A DNA stretch of 64,000 nt from NCBI GenBank assembly GCA_029204225.1, contig MU832612.1, positions 1 to 64,000 on the forward strand, in the 5' to 3' direction. The position numbers were made by a program, and so were the translations under genes. The stretch's first letter is position 1. Every line of letters begins with the position of its first letter. Positions 23,151-33,674 of this stretch are shown here, in pieces. Source of the DNA: Diphasiastrum complanatum (lineage: Eukaryota > Streptophyta > Lycopodiopsida > Lycopodiales > Lycopodiaceae). Under the pieces are notes generated by a model that was given only the letters and a program-made list of their open reading frames with translations, was not told the DNA's origin and made no database searches.

Positions 23151-24108
23151 ATGTGGCATGCTACACAAGCCTATGGTAATCCTGCGTGGCTTATGACATG
23201 GGAAGTACCAATCCTACATGGTTTTCCACGTGGCAGGCCTATGTGGCTTGTCACGTGGGGCCCTCTCTCTCTCTCTCTCTAGGTCCACTCAAGCCTACCT
23301 GGCAAAGCCTGGTTGGCTTGCCACACAAGCCTATGTGGCAACCTGCAACATGCTTGCATGGCAGACATGAGGCCTATGCCATGCCTATGTGGTCTTCCAC
23401 GCAAGCCTATGCTAGGCCTACATGGCTTGCCACATGTTAGCTTTCGAGCCCACCTCTCTATCTCTCTTCTCTCTGGGTCCACTCAGGCCTCCATGGCAGA
23501 GCTCGATTGGCTTGCCGCACAAGCCTATGGTAGGCCTACATGTAGCAAACCCCAAGCTTGCATGATTTGCCATGTGGCAGGCCTACATGGCTTGCCATGA
23601 GGCAACCTATGATAGGCTTGGTAGATAGTAGGCCTATGTGGCCTATTACACAAGCCTATGGTAGGCCATGTGGCAAGCCACACAAGTCTATGGTAGGCCT
23701 ATGTGGCTTGCCACATGGCTAGTCCCAAGCCTACACAGTTTTTCACGTGGCAGGCCTACGTGGCTTGCCATGTGGCAACTTTCGAGCCCCAATCCTCTCT
23801 CTCTATGTCCACTTACGCCTACGTGGCAGAGCCTGGTTGGCTTGCCACGCAAGCCTGTGTTAGAGCTACATGGTTTGCCATGTGGCAAACCCCAAGATTG
23901 CATGACTTGCCATGGGATAGGCCTACATGGCTTGCCACGTGGCAGTCTACGACAGGCTTGGTAGATAGCAAACCTATGACATGCCTATGCGGCCTGCTAC
24001 ACAAGCCTATGGTAGTCCTACGTAGTTTTCCACGTGGCAAGTCCCAAGCCTACATGGTTTTACACGTCGCAAGCCTATGTGGCTTGCCATGTGAAAACTT
24101 TTCGAGCC

Positions 24109-24177
<69 letters not shown>

Positions 24178-24560
24178 GGTCCAGTCAAGCCTACGTGGTA
24201 GAGCCTAGTTGGTTCTTCATGCAAACCTATGGTATGCCTACGTGGTTTTCCACATGGCAACCCCAAGTCTACATACATGTGTTCGACCTACGTGGCTTGC
24301 GATGTGGTAGCCTGCGACAAGCCTATGGTATGCCTACGTGGTTTTCCACGTGGCAACCCCAAGTCTGCATAATTTGACATGTGTTTGACCTACGTGGCTT
24401 GCCATGTGGCAGCTTGCGACAAGCTTGGCAAATAGTAGACCTATGACATGCATATGTGGCCTGCTACACAAGGCCTATGATAGGCCTATGTGGCTTGCCA
24501 CGAGGCAAAACCCCAAACCTACATGGTTTGCCATGTGGCAGGCCTACATGACAGGCCACA
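23150..24560. repeat. Minisatellite rich in CACGTGG-type palindromes
   Basis: About 1.4 kb built from variants of GCCTACGTGGCTTGCCACG and TGGCAAGCC. A larger unit that includes a CT run and GGTCCACTCAAGCC begins near 23280, 23487, 23810 and 24178. The words CCACGTGGC/GCCATGTGG recur dozens of times on both strands. Open frames across it (up to 224 codons) are low-complexity and not called. Confidence 0.85.
24112..24176. repeat. (TC)n microsatellite
   Basis: About 32 TC units inside the minisatellite. Confidence 0.95.
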
Positions 24561-25035
24561 ATGAGACGACCTCCGGCCACATTCAATCTCTGATTTGTGG
24601 GAGAGAGTTGTTTTCTTAAGGGGGCTCTTTTTTGTTTTTGCACCCCCTCCCCTTTCCTCGAAAAAATAAAGAGGCCCCATCCCCGAACCCCACAAAAAAG
24701 TTTTTTTTTTTTTTGGACCGGGGGGGAAAGAAGGAGAGCATTTAGCCTCCCCACACATTCTTTTTCTTAGGGTGGGGGAGAGGTCTACATTCCCCCATGC
24801 CTGTCTCCCCCCATTTTTGGGGGGGGGAGGGAGGTGGGCCTTGGCACAACCCCCCCTTTACATTTTCCACTCTCTCTGCAACATGGAGGGGGCACGCGCA
24901 ATTGAAAATAAAAAGAATGTTGTGCCATAGAGCACGGGGAGGGGGAGGATGGCTAAGTAGATCATCAATCGCCCGCTTTGAGCATCATCCACACGTCTCG
25001 ACCACAAGCCGCCACCCAAATCATCAACGACGGGC
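24561..25035. other. G/C homopolymer-rich spacer
   Basis: Contains long A, T, G and C runs (24690-24730, 24815-24835) and no gene. It may be interior of the Helitron-like element ending at about 25049. Confidence 0.35.
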
Positions 25036-25051
25036 ATAAACCCACTAGTAT
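25029..25051 (+). mobile_element. Helitron-like 3' terminus
   Basis: GACGGGCATAAACCCACTAG|T resembles plant Helitron 3' ends (ACGGGCA spacer CTAG, inserted before T). A similar end, GACGGGCACACCAGCTAG|T, is at 26522-26539. Both abut TA/GT microsatellites. No 5' TC end, Rep or helicase was found, so it would be a non-autonomous or truncated copy. Confidence 0.4.
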
Positions 25052-25061
25052 ATATATCTAT

Positions 25062-25087
25062 CTGTGTGTGTGTGTGTGTGTGTGTGG
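25062..25087. repeat. (GT)n microsatellite
   Basis: Short GT run next to a GGAACACGTTCC palindrome at 25096-25107. Confidence 0.9.
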
Positions 25088-25409
25088 GACGTCCCGGAAC
25101 ACGTTCCGGGTTTTTGGCCCGGAACGTGACCCTACAATGTTTTTTTTTTCTCAGGTGCATTAGAATTGGTCAAATGCATAAGGTGCATAAGGTGCCCAAA
25201 ATTGGTTCCGAAATGACTAGAAGCCAATGTAATCATGATCCTCTCCTTTTTCTCTCTCCTAATACCCATATTGCATGCAACTTTTTTCAAAAAAAGAACA
25301 AAAAGCACCCATGAATTGCAAATCGTGACTCCCCAGCAAATCGGGGGTCGGGGGTCGCAATTTGGATCGTTGTCCAAATCGCAAACAGTGAATCGTTGCT
25401 GCATCTTTG

Positions 25410-25441
25410 AGATATATATATATATATATATCATATATATT
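25410..25441. repeat. (AT)n microsatellite
   Basis: ATAT run with one CAT interruption. Confidence 0.85.
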
Positions 25442-25555
25442 AAAGATATTTTAGAGAGCAAATGTAAGGGTGTTATTAACCCACTCTACTTTCTCTATTC
25501 AAACCTAGACCTTACTCTTTGCCTATTCATACATTCACACATACAAGCCTATTTT

Positions 25556-26289
25556 TTTACTACACATACACACACATACATACACAAGCACACACACACA
25601 TACACATCCATACACATGCACATATACATACACATACACACATATTTACACATATACATACACATATGTATAGATACACACACATATACATACACATACG
25701 TATGCACACATACACACACACATACATATATATATACATATACATATCCATACACATATAGACACATACACATACGTACACACACATAGATACATACATA
25801 TATACACACACATACACATACATACACGTACACAAACATACAATACACATACGTACACATACATATACACGTACATACACATACACACGCACATACACAT
25901 ACATACATATACACATATAGATACATACAAATATACACATACACGTACATATACCTTCACAAATACATACACATACATTTACATATACATACACGTACAC
26001 ATACCCATACTCACATAGACACACATACACACATACGCATACATGCAGACATACACATACAGACATACACATAGAGATACATAGACATATAGAGATACAC
26101 ATAGACATACACATACACACACATGCGCACATACATACACATACACGCAAACACATATAGTCATACACATACACACATACATACACATATACACATGCAT
26201 ACACATACACATACACATATATATAGACATACACATACACATGCACATGCACATGCACATACATACACATACACACAAACACATATAGT

Positions 26290-26375
<86 letters not shown>

Positions 26376-26505
26376 ACTATACATATACATAATATATATA
26401 CATATATATACACATACACATATACATATAAATACACATACACACATACATACACATACACATGCACATACATATACATATACACACACATACACATACA
26501 CACCA
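25556..26505. repeat. Compound CA/TA microsatellite, about 950 bp
   Basis: Nearly pure R-Y alternating dinucleotides in higher-order words such as ACACATACAC and ACATACATAC, with a pure CA then TA run at 26300-26370. Long Tyr/Val/Cys/Met or Thr/His/Ile open frames on either strand are artefacts. Confidence 0.97.
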
Positions 26506-26521
26506 TCGGTTGCCTGCCATC

Positions 26522-26538
26522 GACGGGCACACCAGCTA

Positions 26539-26539
<1 letters not shown>
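26522..26539 (+). mobile_element. Second Helitron-like 3' terminus
   Basis: GACGGGCACACCAGCTAG followed by T and a GT run. Compare the end at 25029-25051. Confidence 0.35.

Positions 26540-26540
<1 letters not shown>

Positions 26541-26598
<58 letters not shown>
26541..26598. repeat. (GT)n microsatellite
   Basis: About 28 GT units. Confidence 0.95.
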
Positions 26599-26599
<1 letters not shown>

Positions 26600-26600
<1 letters not shown>

Positions 26601-28269
26601 ACATATCAAAGATGCATGAGGCGTTTTGGAACACGTTCCGAGATTTTGACCCGAAAAGCTGTCCCAAAACACTTTATTTTAGCGTGGTTTTTTTCAAAAA
26701 AATTTGGCATTCTAAAACATTAGTTGCAATGGAACACGTTCCGCTACAACCATGATATGTGTGTGTGTGTGTACATAGATAATACTCGATATACATACAC
26801 ACCAATGGAGCTTCCAACAAAAGTATCAATGGCAATTTTTATATGAAGGATCAATTTTGGCAAAGAGCAAATATTATACAACAAGAGAATGTACTAGAAT
26901 GAGATATACCAAATATAGAAAACACCCAAGCATGTTTTTGGCAAAAGAATATGTAATCATCCAACATAGGATCGTTGGCAAAGTCAGTCATATACACATG
27001 GCATTCCAAGTGGAAGAAGCTAAAAGTAAACCACCAGCAAGGCTAGAAATCCATACTGCATAGTTCCACAAAGTTGGTAACGACTTGGCTCACATACATC
27101 CCAACTCCACGTACCACGAGTGAGCACCAAGCCATCTCCCATTCTTTTCTGCAACAACACAAAAAATCTACTAAGGTAAAACTAGAAGAACAAAAAGGTG
27201 TAACATAGGTAGGAATACTCATAACATAGACAACTATGTAAGCAAAAAGACTCCTGAACTTATACTGTATAAAAATATTCTAGTCCATTTGCTTAGTTTT
27301 CAAACGATATAATGTTAACAAGGGCAAGTCTGATCAAAAGTCTAGTTTTGCAAAATATTACCTCTTATGTTCCTCATTGTGCTCATAGAATGACATTATT
27401 TTACAAATATATGCTTTAGCTCTGATTTGTTCCTTCATAAGCTATAAGTATACTTATCTAGCAATAAACGTATTGTCATCCATATCCATGCATTTTGTTT
27501 CGGCATTGGTATAGTTGTGCCTATATTTCAATTAGTATCTAACTTTTTACTATTTTATAACCAAAGATAATCCAAATGATCAAAAATCGCCAAAATCATG
27601 GCTTCAGTTGATGGGGAAACAGATTCATTAAGTTTTAGCAAGCAAACCCCAAAAACCCGACAACTCATACAAGCTATGACATTAACACCATGATAATGAA
27701 AGGGGTGAGAGACCCATGTGGCAATACGCATTTGTGAACCACCCGCTTACATGTCAACAACAAAGGTTGTCCATTGCATCTCATGATGAGAACTCGGATT
27801 AGGTCTCCAAACCCGAACCAAAGCATGTGTCCAATGTCTAATCCTAGCCTTATATTATTATCAATGGCGTAGGTAGTGTCTTGGTAAATGTAGTCAATCA
27901 AATGAGAGAACTTGAGTGTCAAAGTTTGAATTACTTGTGGATCAAGCTTCAGCCACCTACCTAGCACTTGTTCACACATGTGGGACCCAAAATATGTCAA
28001 AGAATAAGCCTCCAAGTCATCCTCCAACATTGGCATTTAGCCCAATCTAACTCATGTGGCACATAGTTCGATTTCCAAGCTTGATTGCCCTTTCGAGAAC
28101 ATGTGACTTTAGGGTTAAGGCATAAATTTGACATAGGCTTGAGGCCTGATCGCATACCTTACATCCTAGTGGAGAAATACAAATGGCAAGAAGCACAATC
28201 TATTCCAAAAACCTATATTATTAATTAGGAGCATTCTCCACATAAAGGCCTTCCAAAAATAACTCGAGG
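26600..28269. other. No gene recognised
   Basis: AT-rich. Two GGAACACGTTCCG motifs (26627 and 26732) in the first 150 bases flank a short A/T-rich core. A 120-codon minus-strand frame (28036-27674) resembles nothing I know and is not called. Confidence 0.4.
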
Positions 28270-28505
28270 AAGTTAGCTTTGTACCAAACAGGACCATTTG
28301 TGACGCACTTGAAAGTATTCACAAGTGAAGTTTTTGTTCATATTCCAAAAGAAAAACAAACTTGCAAAAAGCTTGAAATGCATTTTTTTGGGTATAGTAG
28401 TGTCTCTAAACAATATCATCTCTTTCATCCAAGAAGACAAATTAATGTACTTGTAAAAGAAACTAACTATGATGGAAATGAGGAACATGTCCGTCATGGT
28501 TTGTA
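28270..28505 (+). pseudogene. Ty1/copia integrase C-terminal fragment
   Basis: A 75-codon frame reads LKVFTSEVFVHIPKEK, then CKKLEMHFFGYSSVSKQYHLFHP and VKETNYD. This is the copia block following the integrase core (LKVFGCVAYVHIPKE, GYS..SKGYRL in family terms). No LTR or RT alongside. It is cut off before the LTR at 28571. Confidence 0.75.
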
Positions 28506-28570
28506 ATACGTATGCACAAGATCACTGGCAAAAAGAATAGTGAATTGTCGATTATATTCTCCTACCAAAA

Positions 28571-28979
28571 AGCTATGGACTCGGCTCATTACATTCGCCA
28601 CATCCATTTACATTTACTTTACTTTATGCATAAGCGAGCCTTGGACCCTTTTTTATTCATTATTGACACTTAGACTATATGGTTGGCCTTGGGCCTTATT
28701 ATTCATTATTGGGACATTTGGATATATTACTGGAGAGTGGGGGCCTTCTTGGAGGCCGCACTATTATCCCTCCTAGTTGGGGCCTAGCCACTGGAAGCTT
28801 CCTTTTAGGGCTTCATCTAGGCTAAGTAAGGAATCTGTGTCATTGATACTCAACTGATGATATTGATCTCTCTCTTTAGTCTCCTTAATCTCTCTCTTTC
28901 CTACTTTCTAGGGTTAAGTCTTGCTTATGTGATGCTTTCATAGCTTAGCTCTAGATCAATTGTGGCTTCATTCGTGACT
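28571..28979 (+). repeat. 5' LTR of element B
   Basis: 409 bp from AGCTATGGACTCGG to TTCGTGACT. It lacks the 34-bp duplication (TCATAGCTTAAGTCTTGC region) present in the LTRs of element A. TATA-like motif in the U3/R region as in A. Confidence 0.9.
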
Positions 28980-28991
28980 TGGTATCAGAGC
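28980..28991 (+). promoter_or_regulatory. Primer-binding site of element B
   Basis: TGGTATCAGAGC, complementary to the 3' end of initiator tRNA-Met, directly after the LTR. Confidence 0.88.
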
Positions 28992-29026
28992 ACTTTCCTG
29001 TGCACCACTTTTTCAGATTTAGTACA

Positions 29027-29600
29027 GGCTGTCCAGCGCCCTACTAACCCATCACTTTCATCGATTTTTACATCAGATTTCCATCGTTTTTTCAGATTTA
29101 GTAGAGGCTATCCAGCACCCTACTAACCCATCACTTTTGTCGATTTTTTCATCAGATTTCCATCATTTTTCCATATTTGGTAGAGGTTGGCCAGCGCCCT
29201 ACTACCTTGTTACTTTCGTCGATTTTCTCCACCGATTTGCTGCCCATTTCGTGGATTAATTGGAGGCTGTCTAGTGCCCTACTTCATCACCATTTTCAGC
29301 GATTTTCTCCATTTTTTTTCAAGTTATGTGTAGATTTTGGTAGCTGCTGCCTAGTGCCCTACTACCTTGCCATCTTCGACGAATTTCTCCACCGATTTGC
29401 TATCCATTTTGCTAATTTTTTGGAGGCTGTCCAGCGCCCTACTTCATCACCATTTTCAGCAGTTTTTCCATCATGTTGTAGGACATTTGTGGATCTTACT
29501 AGCTGCTGCCCAGCACCCATTTTCAGCTTGGATCTTCAGCTTTCTCTCTCCATTTGTTTTGCAGATTATCACTATCGTTTGGAGGATTGGCACCCTACTG
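29027..29600 (+). repeat. 79-80-bp phased leader repeat of element B
   Basis: The word GGCTGTCCAGCGCCC (with variants) starts at about 29027, 29106, 29185, 29265, 29345, 29425 and 29504, with a weak eighth near 29584. Spacing is 79-80 bp throughout, although the sequence between units has diverged. The same motif and spacing occur in the leader of element A. Confidence 0.85.
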
Positions 29601-30357
29601 CTGCCCACCTACTGCCCATTTTCCAGCCCACCATCACCTACTTCCAACACCCTACTTTAGTTGTCGCTTGCTGTCCACAACTCAACCTATTTGTACTCTT
29701 TCCCAGCCCACCCCTCCTTGCATTGTCTCCACCTTTCTACTGATTTTCCAGCTTTGCTTGCTGGCTGCCTAACCTCTCTTTTTGGCACTCATCTTCCTTA
29801 CGTGGCTGCCCATTTTCCAGCCATATACTCCACTACCTGCTACTTCTTTCTCTCATTAATTGGTTGCTTTTGCAAGCCCCTCTTATCTCTATTTGGTAGT
29901 TGCCCGGTATCTCTCCATTTTACTGCCGTTTTCAGCACGCTTTCAATTGCAGTTGAGACGTACTACTTACATTATTTGTCATTTCCCTCTTTGTCACGTC
30001 TTTTCATTGGCGTACCTGTTGTGACGACTTATGTCCTCTCCTTCAGTTCGTCCACTTGATTAGCGTCTTGCCTGGCTTAACTTTTTGCCTGTAGCTGTTG
30101 TTTCGTTATTTTCATTCCATTTTGTAGTTCGTGTTTTCCATTGCATTTTTCATTTTTTTTCTTTATTTGTTATTAGTTTCCGTTCATTTGTGTTTCGATT
30201 CCATAGTTCATTTTCATTGTCGATTTCGTTTTTCAGTTTTCCGTTTGTCTTCGTTTCCTACGCTCCATTATAAATAATAAAATTAAAAAAAAACCCAAAT
30301 TATTTGGATCATTGGATTATGTATTCTTTTCAGTTACTTTTGATTTTATTTTTTATC

Positions 30358-30915
30358 ATGACTTATGATTTTCGGTCTCTATCCCCTTTAGATTACCTTT
30401 TTATTTTTAATAGTGATAAACCATCTAAACATATGTTCGACAAATGGGTCACACGTCTTCAGTAGTACTTTGATACTTCTCGACCAACTTGTCCAGGTCC
30501 TATTAAGATTCTTGATGCAATGTTTCTTTTAAAGGGTTCTGCTAGGTCGAAGTGGTTTGACTATGTCCATTCTCATCCGCCTATCTCTGAGTGGCATGAC
30601 TTTCTACCTGTACTTCGCCTTCTTATATTTTCCGATGATAATTCTGCATTTTTTCCTCCTTTCGCACTTACGAGTGGTATTATAGGTCTTGAGAGTTCTA
30701 CTCCTTCTGATTCCCCTCCTGAGCATTCTTCCATATGTGAGGTTCCATTTTCTTGTGCAGGACAAATAGAGATAGTGTCACACATTGCTAGTGATACACA
30801 TGAGGATGATTCTATATCACACAGTGTGAGCGAGTTGCCTGATTTACTTGAGATAGTTATTGATCTACCTGAGCTCGTCATTGTATCCCATAGTGAGTCA
30901 GACTCACATATATAG
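30358..30915 (+). pseudogene. Gag-like ORF of element B (one internal stop)
   Basis: From the ATG at 30358 the frame reads FDKWVTRLQ, a TAG, then YFDTSRPTCPGPIKILDA, FLLKGSARSKWFDYV and ISEWHDFLPVLRLLI. The pattern of spaced hydrophobics, L.G.A...W and W..F...L matches the gypsy capsid core seen in element A (LDGRAATWWRVYRAD, LWHTFRRDLRHAM). It has no zinc knuckle. An acidic Ser/Asp/Glu tail follows to the stop at 30915. The better-preserved copy is in element C (56684-55983). Confidence 0.65.
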
Positions 30916-31539
30916 GTTTCTACTGATGCTGATTTACATATATAGGTTGCGGCTGATATGGTCCTTGATACTGATATAGCATGATACTATTGCTGATGTC
31001 GTTGCATGCTTTGATGGTGCTACCGATGTTGTTGCATGCTATGATATTGTTCCATGCTTTGATACTGATATACTATGCCTTGCTACTACTGCCGATGTTG
31101 CTTTGATATTGTTGTTGAGTACTTTGATGCTACTCGTGTTCTTGAGCACCATGCTATAGATGTTGTCGCCTATGCTCCTTATTTCAATATTATTCATGGG
31201 TCTACAGTTGCTCTTTCAGATGCTTTGCCTACTTCTCCCGTAGATCTCCATATGGCATATGGTTATACATTTCATGATGGTCCTATTGTATACTCACTAG
31301 CTTATTTTGCTGATAGCCGTCTAGATGAGTATGTGGTTCTTCTAGATGCATATTTAGGCGAGAACTTATTAGTTGATGCTTCTGTTATTATGCCTACGTA
31401 TGTTGTTCCATTTCTCTTCACTTGATATTGTTGCTGTGGATCTCTCTCAGCAAACACTCTCGCTTACTCATGTTGGTCAACATCATTCGCTTGTTGGTAT
31501 TAATTCTTAGGGTGACTAACAGTTGGTCACTGGGAAGCA

Positions 31540-31700
31540 ATTTATGCGTAGCCTGCCAAAGGCTCAGGATGCAGCTCTTCTTTCCATTCGGAGTACATCA
31601 ATTGTTGCTTCACTTTCACCATCCGTGGGTCCTCTTCCTCAGGTTGATGCTGCTCCAGATTTATAGGTTGTTGCTGCGTGCCTTGCGCCTATATGCCTTG
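31540..31700 (+). pseudogene. orfX of element B, first part
   Basis: Reads KQFMRSLPKAQDAALLSI and continues to PICL at the insertion site; one stop. Continues at 36634. See the element A and C copies for the full frame. Confidence 0.75.
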
Positions 31701-32143
31701 AGTTATGGACTCGGCTCATTACATTCGCCGCGTCCATTTACATTTACTTTACTTTATGCATAAGCAGGCCTTGGGCCCTTTTTTATTCATTAGTGACACT
31801 TAGACTATATGGTTGGCCTTTGGCCTTATTATTCATTATTAGGCCATTTGGACATATTACTGGAGAGTGGGGGCCTTCTTGGAGGGCGCACTATTTTCCC
31901 TCCCAGTTGGGCCCTAGCCACCGGAAGCTTCCTTTTAGAGCTTCCTCTTGGCTATAAGTAGGGAAACTGTGTCAGTTGTTATTCAGCTGATGATATTGAT
32001 CTCTCTCTTTAGTCTCCTTAATCTCTCTCTTTCCTGCTTTCTAGGGTTAAGTCTTGCTTATGTGCTGCTTTCATAGCTTAAGTCTTGCTTATGTGATGCT
32101 TTCATAGCTTAGCTTTAGATCATTTGTGGCTTTATTCGTAACT
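31701..32143 (+). repeat. 5' LTR of element A
   Basis: 443 bp, AGTTATGGAC to CGTAACT. Includes a tandem 34-bp duplication near its 3' end and CT-rich sequence ending in a TTTCTAG|GGTTAAG acceptor-like site. Confidence 0.95.
31952..31960 (+). promoter_or_regulatory. TATA-like box in the LTR
   Basis: CTATAAGTA, conserved in the other family LTRs (for example at 36442). Likely core promoter of element A, by position in the LTR. Confidence 0.6.
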
Positions 32144-32155
32144 TGGTATCAGAGC
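32144..32155 (+). promoter_or_regulatory. Primer-binding site of element A
   Basis: TGGTATCAGAGC directly after the LTR. Confidence 0.9.
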
Positions 32156-32434
32156 ACTTTCCTGATTGCTGAATCTCAGATCTGATTTTCTAATTGGGTG
32201 CCCATTTTCCTTGCTGATTTTTCTCTCTTTGCTGAGGGCTTTCGTCTCTTTGCTTCAGCAACATTCAGCCAGCTCCTATCAAAGCATTTTCCTTGGCGGA
32301 GCTTTAGCAGATAGTTAAGGAAGTACTTTCGCTAAATTTGGCGGCCGAAAAAAAAATTTTTTTTTTTTTTTTGGGCAGCTTATTTCCGGTACCCAAGTTC
32401 CAACCCTCTATCACCCATTTCCAGCTTGTTTGCA

Positions 32435-32690
32435 GGCTCTCCAGCGCCCAATTCCCTCATCTCTTTCATCCGTTCCTCCTCCCATTTTCAGCCCTCTCAC
32501 TTTTGTTTGTAGGCTATCCAGCCGCTTCATACTTGTCACTTTCGTCCATTTTTGTCTCCGTTTGCAGCCATTTTTTCACACCTTGTTTGCAGGCTGTCCA
32601 TCGCCCATCCTCAACCAAATTTCACGAAATTCCGACTCCGTTTGATACTCCAATTTGTCACTTGCCTCCTGGCTGTCCAGCGCATTTTCA
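32435..32690 (+). repeat. Phased leader repeat of element A
   Basis: GGCTGTCCAGCGCCC variants start at about 32435, 32512, 32592 and 32671 (77-80 bp apart), as in element B. Confidence 0.75.
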
Positions 32691-32774
32691 CAGCCTTCAT
32701 TTTCACTTTTTTCATTTGTTGATTGTTGTCCTTTCTTAGTTGTGATAATAGTGGTTTTAATAGACTAATTTGGG

Positions 32775-33674
32775 GTGACGACAAGAGTCCGCTCTCTCAA
32801 GTTTTCGTCTATTCCTTCCACTATCATTATGGCACATTCACCTACCCCGAGTGAGACTACTCAGGAAACCTTATCCGATCAGTTTCGTCGCATGGATGAG
32901 ACCCTTTCTGGCCTCGTTCTTCGCTTCGATACCATTATGACCGGCTTTGCTACCATGCAGTCACAGATTGATTCTTTACAGCCTCATGGTCCTGGTAAAG
33001 CTCCTGTTTTTCCTTCATTTGGGACTCCCCCTCCATTTGGATTTCCATCTTCCTCTGCTAGTCAGCCTGGTGGTGGACCGATCATTCCACCTAACTCATC
33101 TCCTGGTTTCTTTTCACGTCCCCCACTTCCTGAGCCACACTTTGCTCGAGACTTTCGTGATAGGGTACAGCTTGCTACCTATTCTGGTTCCTCTGACGGA
33201 AACTTATTAGAGAATTGGTTTGCTAAGCTTGACACATATTTTCAGATCTACCCTAAGATTGATCCTCAGAAGATCCAGTTGGCTGCTTTACATTTAGATG
33301 GACGCGCCGCCACGTGGTGGCGAGTTTATAGAGCTGATCCTGATCGGGAAGGGCTCCATTTATGGCATACTTTTCGCCGTGACCTCCGTCATGCTATGAT
33401 TGATCCTCAGTGGCTCGACCGCCAACGTGATACATTCTGTAGCCTCACTCAGACCAGTGATCTTGCTTCTTATACAGATCAGTTTATGGAATTTTCTTAT
33501 CTTTTCATAGATCTACAGCCCACTGAGCTTATTTCTCGTTACATTGCTGGGCTTCGTGGTGCTTTACGTTATGATGTTTCTTCCTTCCATCCTCCCACAC
33601 TTGTTGAGGCGATGTCTCTTGCTAGTACTTTACAGCATAAGTACTCTGACACTCTTCCTTCCCGCTTCTCCTGA
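32775..33674 (+). CDS. Gag capsid of element A
   Basis: 299 codons; the likelier start is the ATG at 32829 (MAHSPTPSETTQ), with an in-frame ATG at 32775. It shows a helical N-terminal part (ETLSDQFRRMDETL), a Pro/Gly-rich linker, then the retrotransposon gag core: LLENWFAKLDTYF, LAALHLDGRAATWWRVYRAD, LWHTFRRDLRHAM and SLTQTSDLASYTDQFMEFS. It ends at a TGA just before the zinc knuckle region, which continues in the same frame. Role: builds the virus-like particle in the cytoplasm. Whether the TGA is a read-through stop or a mutation cannot be told here. Confidence 0.85.
   Translation: MTTRVRSLKFSSIPSTIIMAHSPTPSETTQETLSDQFRRMDETLSGLVLRFDTIMTGFATMQSQIDSLQPHGPGKAPVFPSFGTPPPFGFPSSSASQPGGGPIIPPNSSPGFFSRPPLPEPHFARDFRDRVQLATYSGSSDGNLLENWFAKLDTYFQIYPKIDPQKIQLAALHLDGRAATWWRVYRADPDREGLHLWHTFRRDLRHAMIDPQWLDRQRDTFCSLTQTSDLASYTDQFMEFSYLFIDLQPTELISRYIAGLRGALRYDVSSFHPPTLVEAMSLASTLQHKYSDTLPSRFS

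Noticed and set aside
23186-24377. Open frames up to 224 codons in the minisatellite
   Set aside because: Repeat-encoded, low complexity, present in several frames and both strands.
25549-26602. Long open frames rich in Tyr/Val/Cys/Met or Thr/His/Ile
   Set aside because: Direct translation of the CA/TA microsatellite; no start context, no complexity.
27674-28036. 120-codon minus-strand frame
   Set aside because: No recognised motif, no splice support, no second copy; kept only as unassigned sequence.
28980-28991. tRNA gene from the TGGTATCAGAGC match
   Set aside because: Only the 12-base primer site is present, not a cloverleaf; same for 12656, 32144 and 52055.
29027-29600. CRISPR-like array because of regular 79-bp spacing
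   Set aside because: Eukaryotic LTR leader; the units are diverged along their whole length and there are no unique spacers or cas genes.
29177-30273. Plus-strand open frames of 188 and 132 codons in the element B leader
   Set aside because: T/C-rich leader without gag features; other copies do not preserve the frames.
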